Assembly (NCBI RefSeq): GCF_024199945.1
Contig: NZ_JANADP010000001.1
Span: 1,922,001 to 1,986,000 of the forward strand
Length of the DNA stretch: 64,000 bases
Direction: 5' to 3'
Source of the DNA: Bradyrhizobium sp. CCGUVB4N
GTDB taxonomy: Bacteria > Pseudomonadota > Alphaproteobacteria > Rhizobiales > Xanthobacteraceae
Part shown: positions 54,385 to 63,353 of the stretch, piece by piece
Layout of the letters: every line of letters begins with the position of its first letter
Position numbering within the stretch: the first letter of the stretch is position 1
Position numbers and translations under genes: made by a program
The notes under the pieces: generated by a model
The model's database searches: none
Told to the model about the DNA's origin: nothing
Seen by the model: the letters and a program-made list of their open reading frames with translations, nothing else

Positions 54385-54415
54385 TTGAATCTCACGTGGC
54401 GTTAGGTTGTAGGTT
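54385..54415 (+). promoter_or_regulatory. NolA-type MerR promoter, copy 6 (nolA promoter)
   Basis: TTGAAT (54385-54390), 19-bp spacer CTCACGTGGCGTTAGGTTG, TAGGTT (54410-54415), then the nolA ATG 15 bp later, so the leader is very short. MerR-family regulators usually control their own promoters, which links the whole promoter set to NolA. Confidence 0.7.
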
Positions 54416-54430
54416 TGAAAACTGAGAAAC

Positions 54431-54889
54431 ATGAACAGACCTACAGTACTCAGGCGTCGATGGCGACGCATCGGTGAACTTGCGGATGCGACCGGCGTGA
54501 CGGTACGCACTCTGCGTCACTATGAGCACACGGGATTGTTGGCCGCCTCGCAGCGCACGTGCGGTGGTCACCGGATCTACGACGGTGAGAGCCTCAGAAG
54601 AGTTTATCACATTCTGGCGCTTCGTGATCTCGGATTCTCTCTTCGAGAGATTCGGAAGGCGATGGACGGCAGAACTTCGCTTCCTGATTTATTGAGCGAG
54701 CAATTGGAGCGAGCGGAGCTTCAGGTCGCGCGTGCAACAAAGTTGCGCGATCGTTTGCGCAACATTACGAAGAATACGGAAGCGGATGTCAGTGTAGACG
54801 AGCTACCGGCCCGCCTTGATGCAATGTCGCGAGAGAGCGGTGGTCAGACGCGCCGGCGGGCACGGGCTCCCGATGATGGGGATCGATAG
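54431..54889 (+). CDS. nolA: NolA, MerR-family nodulation regulator, C-terminally truncated
   Basis: 152 residues. RRIGELADATGVTVRTLRHY, EHTGLLAASQRTCGGHRIYD and LRDLGFSLREIRKAMDG are the MerR DNA-binding domain; RAELQVARATKLRDRLRNIT and SVDELPARLDAMSRES continue as in Bradyrhizobium NolA, which as I recall is about 240 residues. This frame ends soon after, with an Arg-rich tail, so the C-terminal region needed for full-length NolA1 is missing. NolA affects host-specific nodulation and, with NodD2, repression of nod genes. No nodD2 follows; a periplasmic binding protein gene does. Confidence 0.82.
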   Translation: MNRPTVLRRRWRRIGELADATGVTVRTLRHYEHTGLLAASQRTCGGHRIYDGESLRRVYHILALRDLGFSLREIRKAMDGRTSLPDLLSEQLERAELQVARATKLRDRLRNITKNTEADVSVDELPARLDAMSRESGGQTRRRARAPDDGDR

Positions 54890-55023
54890 TGGCGGCCAGG
54901 AGAACTACGATTGCGTGAACGATCGGTCAAGAACGTGACGTTATGCCTACGGCAACAACCACGACTGAGGTGCCAAAACGAGCGTACATCGTAGCGCGAA
55001 TCAGCCGACGTCAGGGGTCGCAA

Positions 55024-56133
55024 ATGGCATTTCTTCGCCTGAGTTCATTTGCCGGTGCAGCGGTCCTTGCTTTCGTGTTGGTCTCCGGCGCCTCAGCTGA
55101 CGATGTTTACGTTGCAGTGGCCGGACCTATGACAGGCAGCAAAGCTGCGGTTGGTGCTCAGATGCTTTACGGCGCAAGTGCGGCCGTGGCTGATTTGAAC
55201 TCTTCTGGATTGCTTCCAGAACTCAAGATCAGATTGAGTGTCGCCGACGACGCCTGCGATCCGAAGCAGGCCGTTGCGGTAGCCAATCGGCTGGCAGCGG
55301 ACCAGGTTAGGTTGGTTGTTGGTCACTATTGTTCTTCTTCCTCAATTCCCGCTTCCGACGTTTACGCTGAAGCGGGAATTATTCAGATTTCGCCCGGATC
55401 AACCGATCCTCAGCTGACGGAGCGAGGTCTGCGAACGGCTTTTCGGATCTGTGGCCGTGACGACCAGCAAGGGGTAGTGGCCGCCAACTATATCTTGCGG
55501 CACCACTCTAAAAGAAAGATCGCCGTCCTCGATGACAAGAGCGCAGCTGGCAAGGGCATTGCAGATGTCGTTGCGTCTCGTCTTCATGATGCGGGCCTCC
55601 TGAATATCATGCGACAAAGCTATATGGCCGGCGAAAAGGATTACACCGCTCTGGTATCAAGGATGAAGAGGGAAGGAATCGAAATCGCCTATATCGGTGG
55701 CTATTATGCCGAAATCGGCTTAATTGTACGCCAAGCCGCTGACGCACGCGCGCGTCTCACGGTCATGGCTAACGACGCGCTGATGACGAGCGAATTCTGG
55801 GCGATTGCGAGCAGTGCCGCAAATGGCACTCTCTTCACATTCATGTTCGATGCCACCAAGAACGCAGAGGCTGCCGGCGTCGTAGCCAGATTGAAAGCAA
55901 CAAAACGAACTGCGGAAGGCTACACGCTTTACGCTTATGCCGCGGTACAGGCGTGGGCCCTTGCGGTGAGGCGCGCTGGCTCCTTCAACGCTCTGCGCGT
56001 CGCGAAAGCGCTTCGTTCGCAAGAAGTTGAAACCGTGATTGGCCACGTGCGGTTTGATGCGAAGGGCGACAATGCATCTGCCGGTTTCGTGGTCAATCGC
56101 TGGCGCGGCAACACGATCGAGAGGGTCGAGTAG
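55024..56133 (+). CDS. Branched-chain amino acid-type ABC transporter periplasmic binding protein
   Basis: 369 residues from MAFLRLSSFAGAAVLAFVLV at 55024 (CAGGGGT upstream). Signal peptide with likely cleavage ASA/DDVYV. VAVAGPMTGSKAAVGAQMLY, VADDACDPKQAVAVANRLAA, VGHYCSSSSIPASDVYAEAG and ISPGSTDPQLTERG match LivK/peripheral-binding-protein type I. No permease or ATPase genes are adjacent, so it either serves transporters elsewhere or acts as a sensor. It lies 134 bp downstream of nolA in the same direction. Confidence 0.88.
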   Translation: MAFLRLSSFAGAAVLAFVLVSGASADDVYVAVAGPMTGSKAAVGAQMLYGASAAVADLNSSGLLPELKIRLSVADDACDPKQAVAVANRLAADQVRLVVGHYCSSSSIPASDVYAEAGIIQISPGSTDPQLTERGLRTAFRICGRDDQQGVVAANYILRHHSKRKIAVLDDKSAAGKGIADVVASRLHDAGLLNIMRQSYMAGEKDYTALVSRMKREGIEIAYIGGYYAEIGLIVRQAADARARLTVMANDALMTSEFWAIASSAANGTLFTFMFDATKNAEAAGVVARLKATKRTAEGYTLYAYAAVQAWALAVRRAGSFNALRVAKALRSQEVETVIGHVRFDAKGDNASAGFVVNRWRGNTIERVE

Positions 56134-56482
56134 ACCAGGTATCGGTGGCTGAACGAACGACCTGATTATCAACAGGCCCGCTGCCTGTTTGGCCAATCGG
56201 CCGCCAGCAGAGTCTTGCGGTGGATGAGAACGCGATCCTCCGAGGCAACCATCGGAGATCGAAAGACACCGCGATCACCGGGTGGATCAGGGAGAGGACG
56301 GTCGAGCTGCCTGACAGGAGAAATGTGCGGCGAAGGGCTGACCCCGAAGAATCACCGGGGACGGAAAGCTATATCGACTTGTGAGGTCTCACTGTCGTCG
56401 GGCCGCCATTTCTTGGAGCGAGCGAAGGTCCTGCGAACCGCGATTGTCATGCCGAAGCATGTATCGCTGTGTCTCTAGCGGG
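56134..56482. other. Region without a supported gene
   Basis: Convergent intergenic space between the binding-protein gene and nodD1; no motif-bearing frame. Confidence 0.4.
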
Positions 56483-57436
56483 CTAAGAGTGGTTCGGAAG
56501 ATGCCGTAGGCGTGTCTTGGCGCGGGGAGAAACTAGGCGCCCTGCCTCCTGCAACAAAATTTCACGCATCCATATGCTTGCCGGATCAGTATTGTGAAGG
56601 GAAGGCCATTGGACGGCCTCGGTAAAGCCCGGAAGCGGTAGCGGGAGTTTAGTGATCCGCAGCGGCATCGTCTTTGCGAAGTACTTCACGAGCGTCAGGG
56701 GCATCGTCGCTATTCGGTTGGTTCCAAGTAACATGGGAGGGATCATGCTGAAGCTTTGCACGACGACCTCAACGCGCCTCTTGATGCCGTGCTCTTGCAT
56801 AAACCATTCGTCTATGGAAGGCACTCGATTGCGCCCGAACTTGACCGCGACATGCCCCATTGACATGTATCTCTCGAATGTAAGCTGCCGCGATAGTTGC
56901 TTGTTCGAGCGGCAGCCGACGCACACGAGTGTCTCGTCAAAAAGGGTCGCCTTGGGGTGAGCGTCCGACATGTAGAGCTCGGGCACGATAAGAAAATCGA
57001 TTTCGGCGCGCTGGAGAGGGTGATCGAACGGATTTGCGAGAGGTACCAACTCGAACCTGACGCCGGGCGCATCTCGTGCGACACGCTCCACGACATGTCG
57101 AAACCACACGACCGCAGCAAAATCAGACAGGCTGATCCTAAAGCGCCGTTCAGAGTCGGCCGGTTTGAATGCATCCCTGGAAGTTATGGAGAACTGGATG
57201 TGAAGTAGAGCCTCGCGAGTTGGGGCAGCGAGGGCTTCTGCACGTGGAGTCGGAATAAGTTCGCGACCTTTCATCGTAAAGAGGTCGTCTTTGAAATACG
57301 CGCGTAGGCGGCCAACCGCCGCGCTCATGGCCGGCTGGCTCAAGTTGATGCTGCGCGCCGCTGCTGTGAGGTTACCCTCAGTCATCAGAGCATCGAGCGC
57401 GACGAGGAGATTAAGATCAAGCCCTCGGAAACGCAT
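56483..57436 (-). CDS. nodD1: NodD1, LysR-family flavonoid-responsive activator of nod genes
   Basis: 317 residues from [20 protein letters not shown] at 57436; a GTG two codons upstream is possible. The helix-turn-helix is [20 protein letters not shown]; the effector domain includes [20 protein letters not shown] and [20 protein letters not shown]. NodD binds nod boxes and activates transcription with plant (iso)flavonoids. It is divergent from the nod operon, with the nod box starting 8 bp from its start codon, so binding there can also autoregulate it. Position beside the box identifies it as nodD1 rather than nodD2. Confidence 0.95.
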   Translation of the reverse strand: MRFRGLDLNLLVALDALMTEGNLTAAARSINLSQPAMSAAVGRLRAYFKDDLFTMKGRELIPTPRAEALAAPTREALLHIQFSITSRDAFKPADSERRFRISLSDFAAVVWFRHVVERVARDAPGVRFELVPLANPFDHPLQRAEIDFLIVPELYMSDAHPKATLFDETLVCVGCRSNKQLSRQLTFERYMSMGHVAVKFGRNRVPSIDEWFMQEHGIKRRVEVVVQSFSMIPPMLLGTNRIATMPLTLVKYFAKTMPLRITKLPLPLPGFTEAVQWPSLHNTDPASIWMREILLQEAGRLVSPRAKTRLRHLPNHS

Positions 57437-57443
57437 TGTCACC

Positions 57444-57492
57444 TATCCGCACTGTAGATGTTTCTCATCCAAACAATCGATTTTACGAATTC
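57444..57492 (+). promoter_or_regulatory. nod box
   Basis: TATCC-N7-GTAGATG-N6-ATCCAAACAATCGATTTTAC-GAAT: all conserved blocks of the 47-bp NodD binding site are present, including the near-invariant ATCCAAACAATCGATTTTAC. It sits between nodD1 and the nod operon and points toward nodA. Confidence 0.95.
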
Positions 57493-57557
57493 GCTCGGCG
57501 CCGTCTAGGAAATCTCCAGTACCTGAGCAATCGGGGTAGGTTTCGGAGACGCAGAGC

Positions 57558-58328
57558 GTGGCACCGCAGATCGCAAGAATTGGTGATGCAGTTTCGTCGG
57601 CGCTTGGGCGTAACAGCTTAGCTCGGCCTCCGTCATTGTATTGTCACATCCGAATGCATTGCATCGATTCCAGTGTTAACCACTCATGCCAACGCTCGCC
57701 GAGCGCACACGCGGCGAGCCGTCGCGCCCGCTTTAAGAGAACAAATGAGCGGCAACAAGTTCGTCGCGTGCATCGAACTTGGCGGCAGAGATTGGACGAG
57801 GCAAATGAAGCCGCGGCTAACACGCTCGTGTCCCGCTTTCGGTGCCCGCGATCAGCATATCTCCTGTACGGCCAGAGGAGCGTGACGTCGCTTGCAGCGG
57901 AGTCGCAGCTCCTTCGCCCGTTCGAGACAGTTTCTACAATGGGGTCGTCTCCCGCTGCAACCGTACGCCGCTCAATAATGCGGCCAGGAGCGCGATTTAA
58001 ACCATCGTATGCACTCCGCATACCATTCAATGGAAGGCGTCTACCTCGATATGATTGGGTAACTGGGTGGGCCTTCGATAACTTGAGTACCACACATCGC
58101 GGCCGCGGAGGATTTGAGACACTAGACAGAGCGCCACCTGTAACAGAGCCGGCCGCTACTCGCCTGGAGACGACGGCGATAACGAGCCGCGGTACACTCA
58201 AGATGAGCATGAAGGGTGGCTCGCTCCCCGCGCGATGCGATCGTAACGCCGTCCACAAGCCAACATTCCCCCCATTCGCTGACGACCCCATCGAACGAGC
58301 ACCGTCACACTGCCCGTCGCTCGCTTGA
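57558..58328 (+). CDS. ORF in the nodY/nodK position of the nod operon
   Basis: 256 residues, open throughout the space between the nod box and nodA. In Bradyrhizobium this position holds nodY (B. japonicum) or nodK (B. elkanii, Parasponia strain), genes of unclear function. The sequence (for example [20 protein letters not shown] and [17 protein letters not shown]) is basic and lacks motifs, and the minus strand is also open over 215 codons, so coding is unproven. A 70-residue alternative frame starts at 57673. It ends 42 bp before the nodA ATG. Confidence 0.35.
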   Translation: MAPQIARIGDAVSSALGRNSLARPPSLYCHIRMHCIDSSVNHSCQRSPSAHAASRRARFKRTNERQQVRRVHRTWRQRLDEANEAAANTLVSRFRCPRSAYLLYGQRSVTSLAAESQLLRPFETVSTMGSSPAATVRRSIMRPGARFKPSYALRIPFNGRRLPRYDWVTGWAFDNLSTTHRGRGGFETLDRAPPVTEPAATRLETTAITSRGTLKMSMKGGSLPARCDRNAVHKPTFPPFADDPIERAPSHCPSLA

Positions 58329-58369
58329 GGCGTGCCTCAGGAAGGCAGCAAGAAGCAGGAGAGTCTTTC

Positions 58370-58963
58370 ATGCGCCCTCAACTCCAGTGGAGGACGTGCT
58401 GGGAAAATAACTTACAACTCGCCGACCACGTCCAAATCTCCGGCTTCTTTCGAAGCGCCTACGGGCCGACCGGAGCGTTCAACGCAAAGCCATTTGAAGG
58501 CAATCGAAGCTGGGCGGGCGCGAGACCGGAGCTCAGGGTAGTTGGCTACGATGATCGCGGCGTCGCGGCTCATATCGGCGCATTGCGCCGGTTCATCAAA
58601 GTCGGTGGAACCGATCTGTTGGTGGCCGAACTTGGGTTGTACGCGGTACGCCCGGATCTCGAAGGTCTCGGAATCAGTCATTCCATGCGCGTGATGTATC
58701 CTCTGTTGCAGGAGCTCGGCGTCCCCTTCGGCTTCGGTACGGTTCGGCATGAACTCAAAGAACATGTCTTTAGGCTGCTCGGCCGGCCGGGATTGGCGAC
58801 AATTGTTCAGGGCATTCGCGTGCGATCAACTCTTCCCGATATCTATGCCAACTTGCCCCCAACTCGAGTCGATGACGCGCTGCTTGTAGTGTTCCCTATA
58901 GCGCGGCCGATGAGCGAGTGGCCCGCCGGCACAGTCATCGAGCGTAATGGGCCAGAGCTGTGA
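58370..58963 (+). CDS. nodA: NodA, Nod factor N-acyltransferase
   Basis: 197 residues, normal length. [20 protein letters not shown], then [20 protein letters not shown] and [20 protein letters not shown], are hallmark NodA blocks. It N-acylates the deacetylated chitooligosaccharide backbone. ATG 58370 is chosen because AGGAG lies 8 bp upstream and MRPQLQW matches the family start; the 15 codons before it do not. It overlaps nodB by 4 bp. Confidence 0.97.
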   Translation: MRPQLQWRTCWENNLQLADHVQISGFFRSAYGPTGAFNAKPFEGNRSWAGARPELRVVGYDDRGVAAHIGALRRFIKVGGTDLLVAELGLYAVRPDLEGLGISHSMRVMYPLLQELGVPFGFGTVRHELKEHVFRLLGRPGLATIVQGIRVRSTLPDIYANLPPTRVDDALLVVFPIARPMSEWPAGTVIERNGPEL

Positions 58964-59619
58964 AACAAACGAGTTGCTTGCTCGAAGCCAACAGCAAGCG
59001 CATCACGGACACCGCTCGCCACAGCGTCTATCTGACGTTCGATGATGGGCCTAATCCATACTGCACGCCGGATATTCTTGGTGTGCTGGCGGAGTACCGC
59101 GCGCCGGCGACGTTCTGTGTCATTGGCACGTACGCGATGAATGAGCCAGAGCTGATTCGTCGGATGATCGCGGAAGGGCACGAGGTCGCGAACCACACGA
59201 TGACACATCCCGATCTGTCCAGATGCGACCCCGACGAGGTGCAGTGTGAAATAATGACCGCGAGTAGCGCCATCAGGAGCGCATGCCCTCAGGCCCCGGT
59301 GCGACGTGTGCGTGCGCCGTATGGGATTTGGACCGAAGCAGTGCTGGCCAAGTCAGCGAAGGCCGGACTTGCGGCTCTTCACTGGTCGGTAGACCCGCGC
59401 GACTGGTGTTGTCCCGGCGTCGATACAATCGTCGAAGCAGTGTTAGCCTCTGTCCGCCCTGGTGCGATCGTTCTCTTGCATGACGGATGCCCGCCCGACG
59501 AGTTGGGGCCGGGCATTCATGCCGGTCTGCGCAACCAGACGGTGAAGGCGCTGTCCCAACTTATTCCAGCCTTGCATGATCGCGGATTCGCGATCCGCCC
59601 GCTTCCGCAAACTCATTGA
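58960..59619 (+). CDS. nodB: NodB, chitooligosaccharide deacetylase
   Basis: 219 residues from GTG 58960, sharing GTGA with the nodA stop. The polysaccharide deacetylase motifs [18 protein letters not shown] (metal-binding Asp) and [16 protein letters not shown] (HxxxH) are intact, as is [20 protein letters not shown]. It removes the acetyl group from the non-reducing terminal GlcNAc. The strict coupling to nodA and a 15-bp gap to nodC show one operon. Confidence 0.97.
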   Translation: MKQTSCLLEANSKRITDTARHSVYLTFDDGPNPYCTPDILGVLAEYRAPATFCVIGTYAMNEPELIRRMIAEGHEVANHTMTHPDLSRCDPDEVQCEIMTASSAIRSACPQAPVRRVRAPYGIWTEAVLAKSAKAGLAALHWSVDPRDWCCPGVDTIVEAVLASVRPGAIVLLHDGCPPDELGPGIHAGLRNQTVKALSQLIPALHDRGFAIRPLPQTH

Positions 59620-59634
59620 ACAATTGGCGTCCTA

Positions 59635-60987
59635 ATGAATCTACTTGCCACAACTAGTACTGTTGTCGTTTCGACTTATGCGTTGCTCTCCGCGGTCTAC
59701 AAGTCGGCGCAGGCGTTCCATGCATCGCCGACACGAGTGTCGTCGGTATCATCAGATGGGGGCGACCCTGAATCGATACCCAGCGTGGATGTAATCGTAC
59801 CCTGCTTCAACGAGGACCCGCGCACGCTGTCGGCATGCCTAGAATCCATTGCAAGCCAAGACTATGTTGGGCAACTACGCGTCTATGTCGTCGACGACGG
59901 TTCTGGAAATCGCGACGACGTGGCACCCGTCCATCATGCCTATGCGCACGATTCAAGGTTCAACTTTATTCTCCTGCGAAAGAACGTTGGAAAACGTAAG
60001 GCACAGATTGCCGCGATCCGCCGGTCTTCCGGAGAACTGGTCCTCAACGTCGATTCGGACACGATACTCGCGACCGATGTGGTCAGGAGGCTCGCACTGA
60101 GAATGCAAGATGATGGGATCGGTGCTGCCATGGGGCAGCTGACGGCGAGCAACCGGAGCGCCACTTGGCTAACTCGGTTGATCGACATGGAGTACTGGTT
60201 GGCGTGCAACGAAGAGCGCGCAGCTCAAGCTCGTTTCGGCGCGGTCATGTGCTGCTGTGGTCCATGTGCCATGTACCGACGATCGGCCCTCGATTTGCTG
60301 CTGGATCAGTACGAGGCGCAATTCTTCCGAGGAAAGCCGAGCGATTTTGGTGAGGATCGCCATCTCACGATCCTTATGCTGAAAGCAGGATTTCGAACTC
60401 AATACGTTCCAGACGCGTACGCCGCGACAGTGGTTCCAGATAGGGTAGGGCCGTATCTGCGCCAACAGCTTCGCTGGGCCCGCAGCACTTTCCGAGATAC
60501 CCTACTTGCGTTGCGCCTTTTGCCCGGTCTCGATCGATACCTGACATTAGACGTTATCGGGCAAAACGTCGGCCCGCTTCTTCTGGCGCTTTCGGTGGTA
60601 ACGGGCATTGCACAGCTCGCGCTCACGGACACTGTGCCATGGTGGACAGTTCTGGTAGTCGCATCAATGACCATGGTGAGATGCGGCGTAGCTGCCTTGC
60701 GTGCTCGTCAACTGCGATTCTTGGCGTTTTCTTTGCACACGCCCATCAATATCTTTCTGCTACTTCCGGTAAAGGCCTATGCGTTGTGTACGCTTAGCAA
60801 TAGCGATTGGCTCTCACGCAATTCAGCCAAGGCACCTGGGTTTGGCGTAAACCAGGCGCTCCAGCAGAACCAGGATACTCAACCAGACCCAGCCCGGCCT
60901 TCGGGATCGGCAGTTCCGATTCGTAGTTCGCGCCGTCCGTCTAGCAATGACACGACCGCATTTGCAGCGGCGAGCGATTCGGACTGA
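59635..60987 (+). CDS. nodC: NodC, N-acetylglucosaminyltransferase (chitin oligomer synthase)
   Basis: 450 residues. N-terminal membrane segment, GT2 domain with VDVIVPCFNEDPRTL, a DxD-type NVDSDTI, FGEDRHLTILML, and the processive QQLRWARSTF motif (QxxRW). C-terminal transmembrane segments include VGPLLLALSVVTGIAQLAL. It builds the tetra- to pentameric GlcNAc backbone. The Ser/Pro-rich tail after about residue 410 is typical of Bradyrhizobium NodC. It is followed by nodS after 13 bp. Confidence 0.97.
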   Translation: MNLLATTSTVVVSTYALLSAVYKSAQAFHASPTRVSSVSSDGGDPESIPSVDVIVPCFNEDPRTLSACLESIASQDYVGQLRVYVVDDGSGNRDDVAPVHHAYAHDSRFNFILLRKNVGKRKAQIAAIRRSSGELVLNVDSDTILATDVVRRLALRMQDDGIGAAMGQLTASNRSATWLTRLIDMEYWLACNEERAAQARFGAVMCCCGPCAMYRRSALDLLLDQYEAQFFRGKPSDFGEDRHLTILMLKAGFRTQYVPDAYAATVVPDRVGPYLRQQLRWARSTFRDTLLALRLLPGLDRYLTLDVIGQNVGPLLLALSVVTGIAQLALTDTVPWWTVLVVASMTMVRCGVAALRARQLRFLAFSLHTPINIFLLLPVKAYALCTLSNSDWLSRNSAKAPGFGVNQALQQNQDTQPDPARPSGSAVPIRSSRRPSSNDTTAFAAASDSD

Positions 60988-61000
60988 GGAGCGGTAACTC

Positions 61001-61612
61001 ATGAACCCGGATGACCGTTATCAATCGTTGGAACGAGAATTAACTGCCGATGATCCATGGCGGCTGGACGGCAATCCGTTCGAGCGAGAGCGTCATACGC
61101 AGATGCTCCGGCTTTCGCTTTCCAACGGCTTCATCACGAATGCGCTCGAGGTCGGGTGTGCGGCCGGCGCATTCACGGAAAAGCTTGCGCCCCATTGCGG
61201 ACGACTTACAGTCGTTGACATCGCGCCGCGAGCGATCGGTCGGGCGAGCCAACGGACGAAGCGATGGTCGCACATCACATGGATAGTCTCTGATATTCAG
61301 CAGTTCTCTCGAACGGAACGGTTCGACTTGATCGTGGTGGCGGAAGTGCTCTACTACCTCCGCGATATTGCCGAGATGCGTACGGCCATCGGCAATTTGG
61401 TGGGAATGCTTGCGCCGGATGGTCATCTGGTTTTCGGATCGGCGCGTGATGCCACCTGCCTCGGCTGGGGACATGCTGCCGGCGCCGAGACGATCATCGC
61501 AATGTTGAACGAAACATTGGTCGAGGTCGAACGGGTGCAATGTCAGGGCGAGTCGGCGAACGAAGACTGCTTGCTCGCTTGTTTTCGGAATTCTGTCTTC
61601 CCTTCTATCTAA
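61001..61612 (+). CDS. nodS: NodS, SAM-dependent N-methyltransferase
   Basis: 203 residues. Motif I NALEVGCAAGAFTEKLAPHC binds SAM; LIVVAEVLYYLRDIAEMRTA follows. NodS methylates the amino group of the deacetylated terminal sugar before acylation. GAGGAGCGG precedes the ATG. It is located between nodC and nodU as in other Bradyrhizobium nod operons. Confidence 0.96.
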   Translation: MNPDDRYQSLERELTADDPWRLDGNPFERERHTQMLRLSLSNGFITNALEVGCAAGAFTEKLAPHCGRLTVVDIAPRAIGRASQRTKRWSHITWIVSDIQQFSRTERFDLIVVAEVLYYLRDIAEMRTAIGNLVGMLAPDGHLVFGSARDATCLGWGHAAGAETIIAMLNETLVEVERVQCQGESANEDCLLACFRNSVFPSI

Positions 61613-61637
61613 AAACTGACCGTAGCATCGGGGCACT

Positions 61638-63344
61638 ATGCGTATCTGTGGCATCAAGCTGACGCACGACGGGTCCATCGCTCTTGTAGAGGATGGACGT
61701 CTGGCCTTTTGCATCGAGCATGAAAAACGTGAGAACAACCGACGGTACTCGGCCATCGAGAATCTCGACACAGTTGTTCTCACATTGGCGGAACACGGCC
61801 TTCATCCCCGCGATATTGATCAGTTCGTCATCGACGGTTGGGACGGGGAAATCGAAACGGAATTCCACGTCCTGAGTGGGTCGGAACGTCTGACGCTCAA
61901 AGGCGCACCGTATGTTGAACCTCCCGATGGGCTCCTATCTTCACGCGAGGGGGATGGGCTGGTGCTCGAGGGCGAGAGTTTCTCCTATAAGAGCTATGCG
62001 CACGTCACGGGCCATGTTGCCTCCGCTTACTGCACGAGCCCGTTTGCGAAAGCGAGAGATCCGGCTTTCTGCCTCGTATGGGATGGCTGCATCTTTCCGC
62101 GACTTTATTATGTGGAGCCGGGCGGGGGCCGCTTTCTCGAATGCCTATTCCCGATGATAGGCCATGCTTATGCTGTCGCTGGCCATTACTTCGGGCCCTA
62201 TCGGCAGCCGAACCGGACCAGCTGGGACCTTGGCGTTGCGGGCAAACTGATGGCCTATATCGGTCTGGGGGCGCCCGATGAAGGCGTTGTGACGGTGTTT
62301 AGGGAGGTCTATGAGAAGCGCTTTGCGGGGGACACGGAGTCCGCTCAGCGTTACCGTGCGAACATAAATAATGCCGAGGCGTCACTTGCGGCTACGCATG
62401 AATTCTTCGTAGAAAGCGCACTTCGACTAGAGGTCAAGCGACCCGCGGATGTACTCGCATCGTTTCATATTTTCCTCGAGCGTCTGCTCATGCGGGAGAT
62501 GGGCCTTGCTTTGCTTCGGCATTCGTACTTTCCGGGGCCGCGCAATCTATGCATAGCCGGTGGTTGTGGTCTTAACATCAAGTGGAACAGTGCGTTACGT
62601 GCGACCGGCCTGTTCGATGCTGTTTGGGTGCCGCCTTTCCCGAATGACAGTGGTTCAGCAATCGGAGCCGCCTGCTCGGCAATGGTGGCGGACAAAGGTT
62701 TCGTACCCCTTGAGTGGTCGGTCCATAGTGGTCCAGCCCTTGCAGGCGGAGATGCACCGGTGGGATGGGACGCAGCACCCTGCAGCATAGGCGAGCTTGC
62801 CGCACTCCTCGCAACTGGTAAGCCCGTGGTCTTCCTTAACGGCCGCGCCGAACTCGGCCCACGCGCCCTGGGTGGCAGAAGCATTCTTGCTGCGGCGACA
62901 TCTCCGACAATGAAGGACTATCTCAACGATATCAAATTTCGCGAACACTTCCGGCCGGTTGCGCCGATATGCCTGGAGGACCGAGCGCCGGACATTTTCG
63001 ATCCTGGATCGCCGGACCCTTACATGCTCTTCGACCATCAGACGCGGCCAGAGTGGCGAGACAGAATCCCCGCTGTTGTGCACCTCGACGGATCCGCACG
63101 GTTACAGACGATTGGCAGAACATCGCAGCACAAAGTGGCTGAATTGCTCATTGAATATGAAAAATTCACGGGCATTCCGCTGCTTTGCAACACCAGCGCC
63201 AATCACCATGGACGTGGCTTCTTTCCCGATGTCGCAGCTGCCTGCAAATGGGGGCGCATCGAACACATCTGGTGCGACGGCCTGCTTTGGACCAAAACGC
63301 TCGAAGTCAAGGTGCCGTCGTCCGAGCTGGCTCTGACAAGCTGA
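61638..63344 (+). CDS. nodU: NodU, O-carbamoyltransferase
   Basis: 568 residues. GIKLTHDGSIALVEDGRLAF is the N-terminal Kae1-like start; AYCTSPFAKARDPAFCLVWD, CIAGGCGLNIKWNSAL, RAELGPRALGGRSILA and FREHFRPVAPICLED are signature blocks. It 6-O-carbamoylates the non-reducing end of the Nod factor from carbamoyl phosphate. Gap to nodS is 25 bp, to nodI 9 bp. Confidence 0.97.
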   Translation: MRICGIKLTHDGSIALVEDGRLAFCIEHEKRENNRRYSAIENLDTVVLTLAEHGLHPRDIDQFVIDGWDGEIETEFHVLSGSERLTLKGAPYVEPPDGLLSSREGDGLVLEGESFSYKSYAHVTGHVASAYCTSPFAKARDPAFCLVWDGCIFPRLYYVEPGGGRFLECLFPMIGHAYAVAGHYFGPYRQPNRTSWDLGVAGKLMAYIGLGAPDEGVVTVFREVYEKRFAGDTESAQRYRANINNAEASLAATHEFFVESALRLEVKRPADVLASFHIFLERLLMREMGLALLRHSYFPGPRNLCIAGGCGLNIKWNSALRATGLFDAVWVPPFPNDSGSAIGAACSAMVADKGFVPLEWSVHSGPALAGGDAPVGWDAAPCSIGELAALLATGKPVVFLNGRAELGPRALGGRSILAAATSPTMKDYLNDIKFREHFRPVAPICLEDRAPDIFDPGSPDPYMLFDHQTRPEWRDRIPAVVHLDGSARLQTIGRTSQHKVAELLIEYEKFTGIPLLCNTSANHHGRGFFPDVAAACKWGRIEHIWCDGLLWTKTLEVKVPSSELALTS

Positions 63345-63353
63345 GATGAACGC

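Noticed and set aside
57052..57066. AACCTGACGCC inside nodD1
   Set aside because: Explained by nodD1 coding sequence and lacks promoter boxes.
57644..58291. 215-residue minus-strand ORF opposite the nodY/nodK-position frame
   Set aside because: Ser/Arg-rich composition, no ribosome site, runs against the nod operon.
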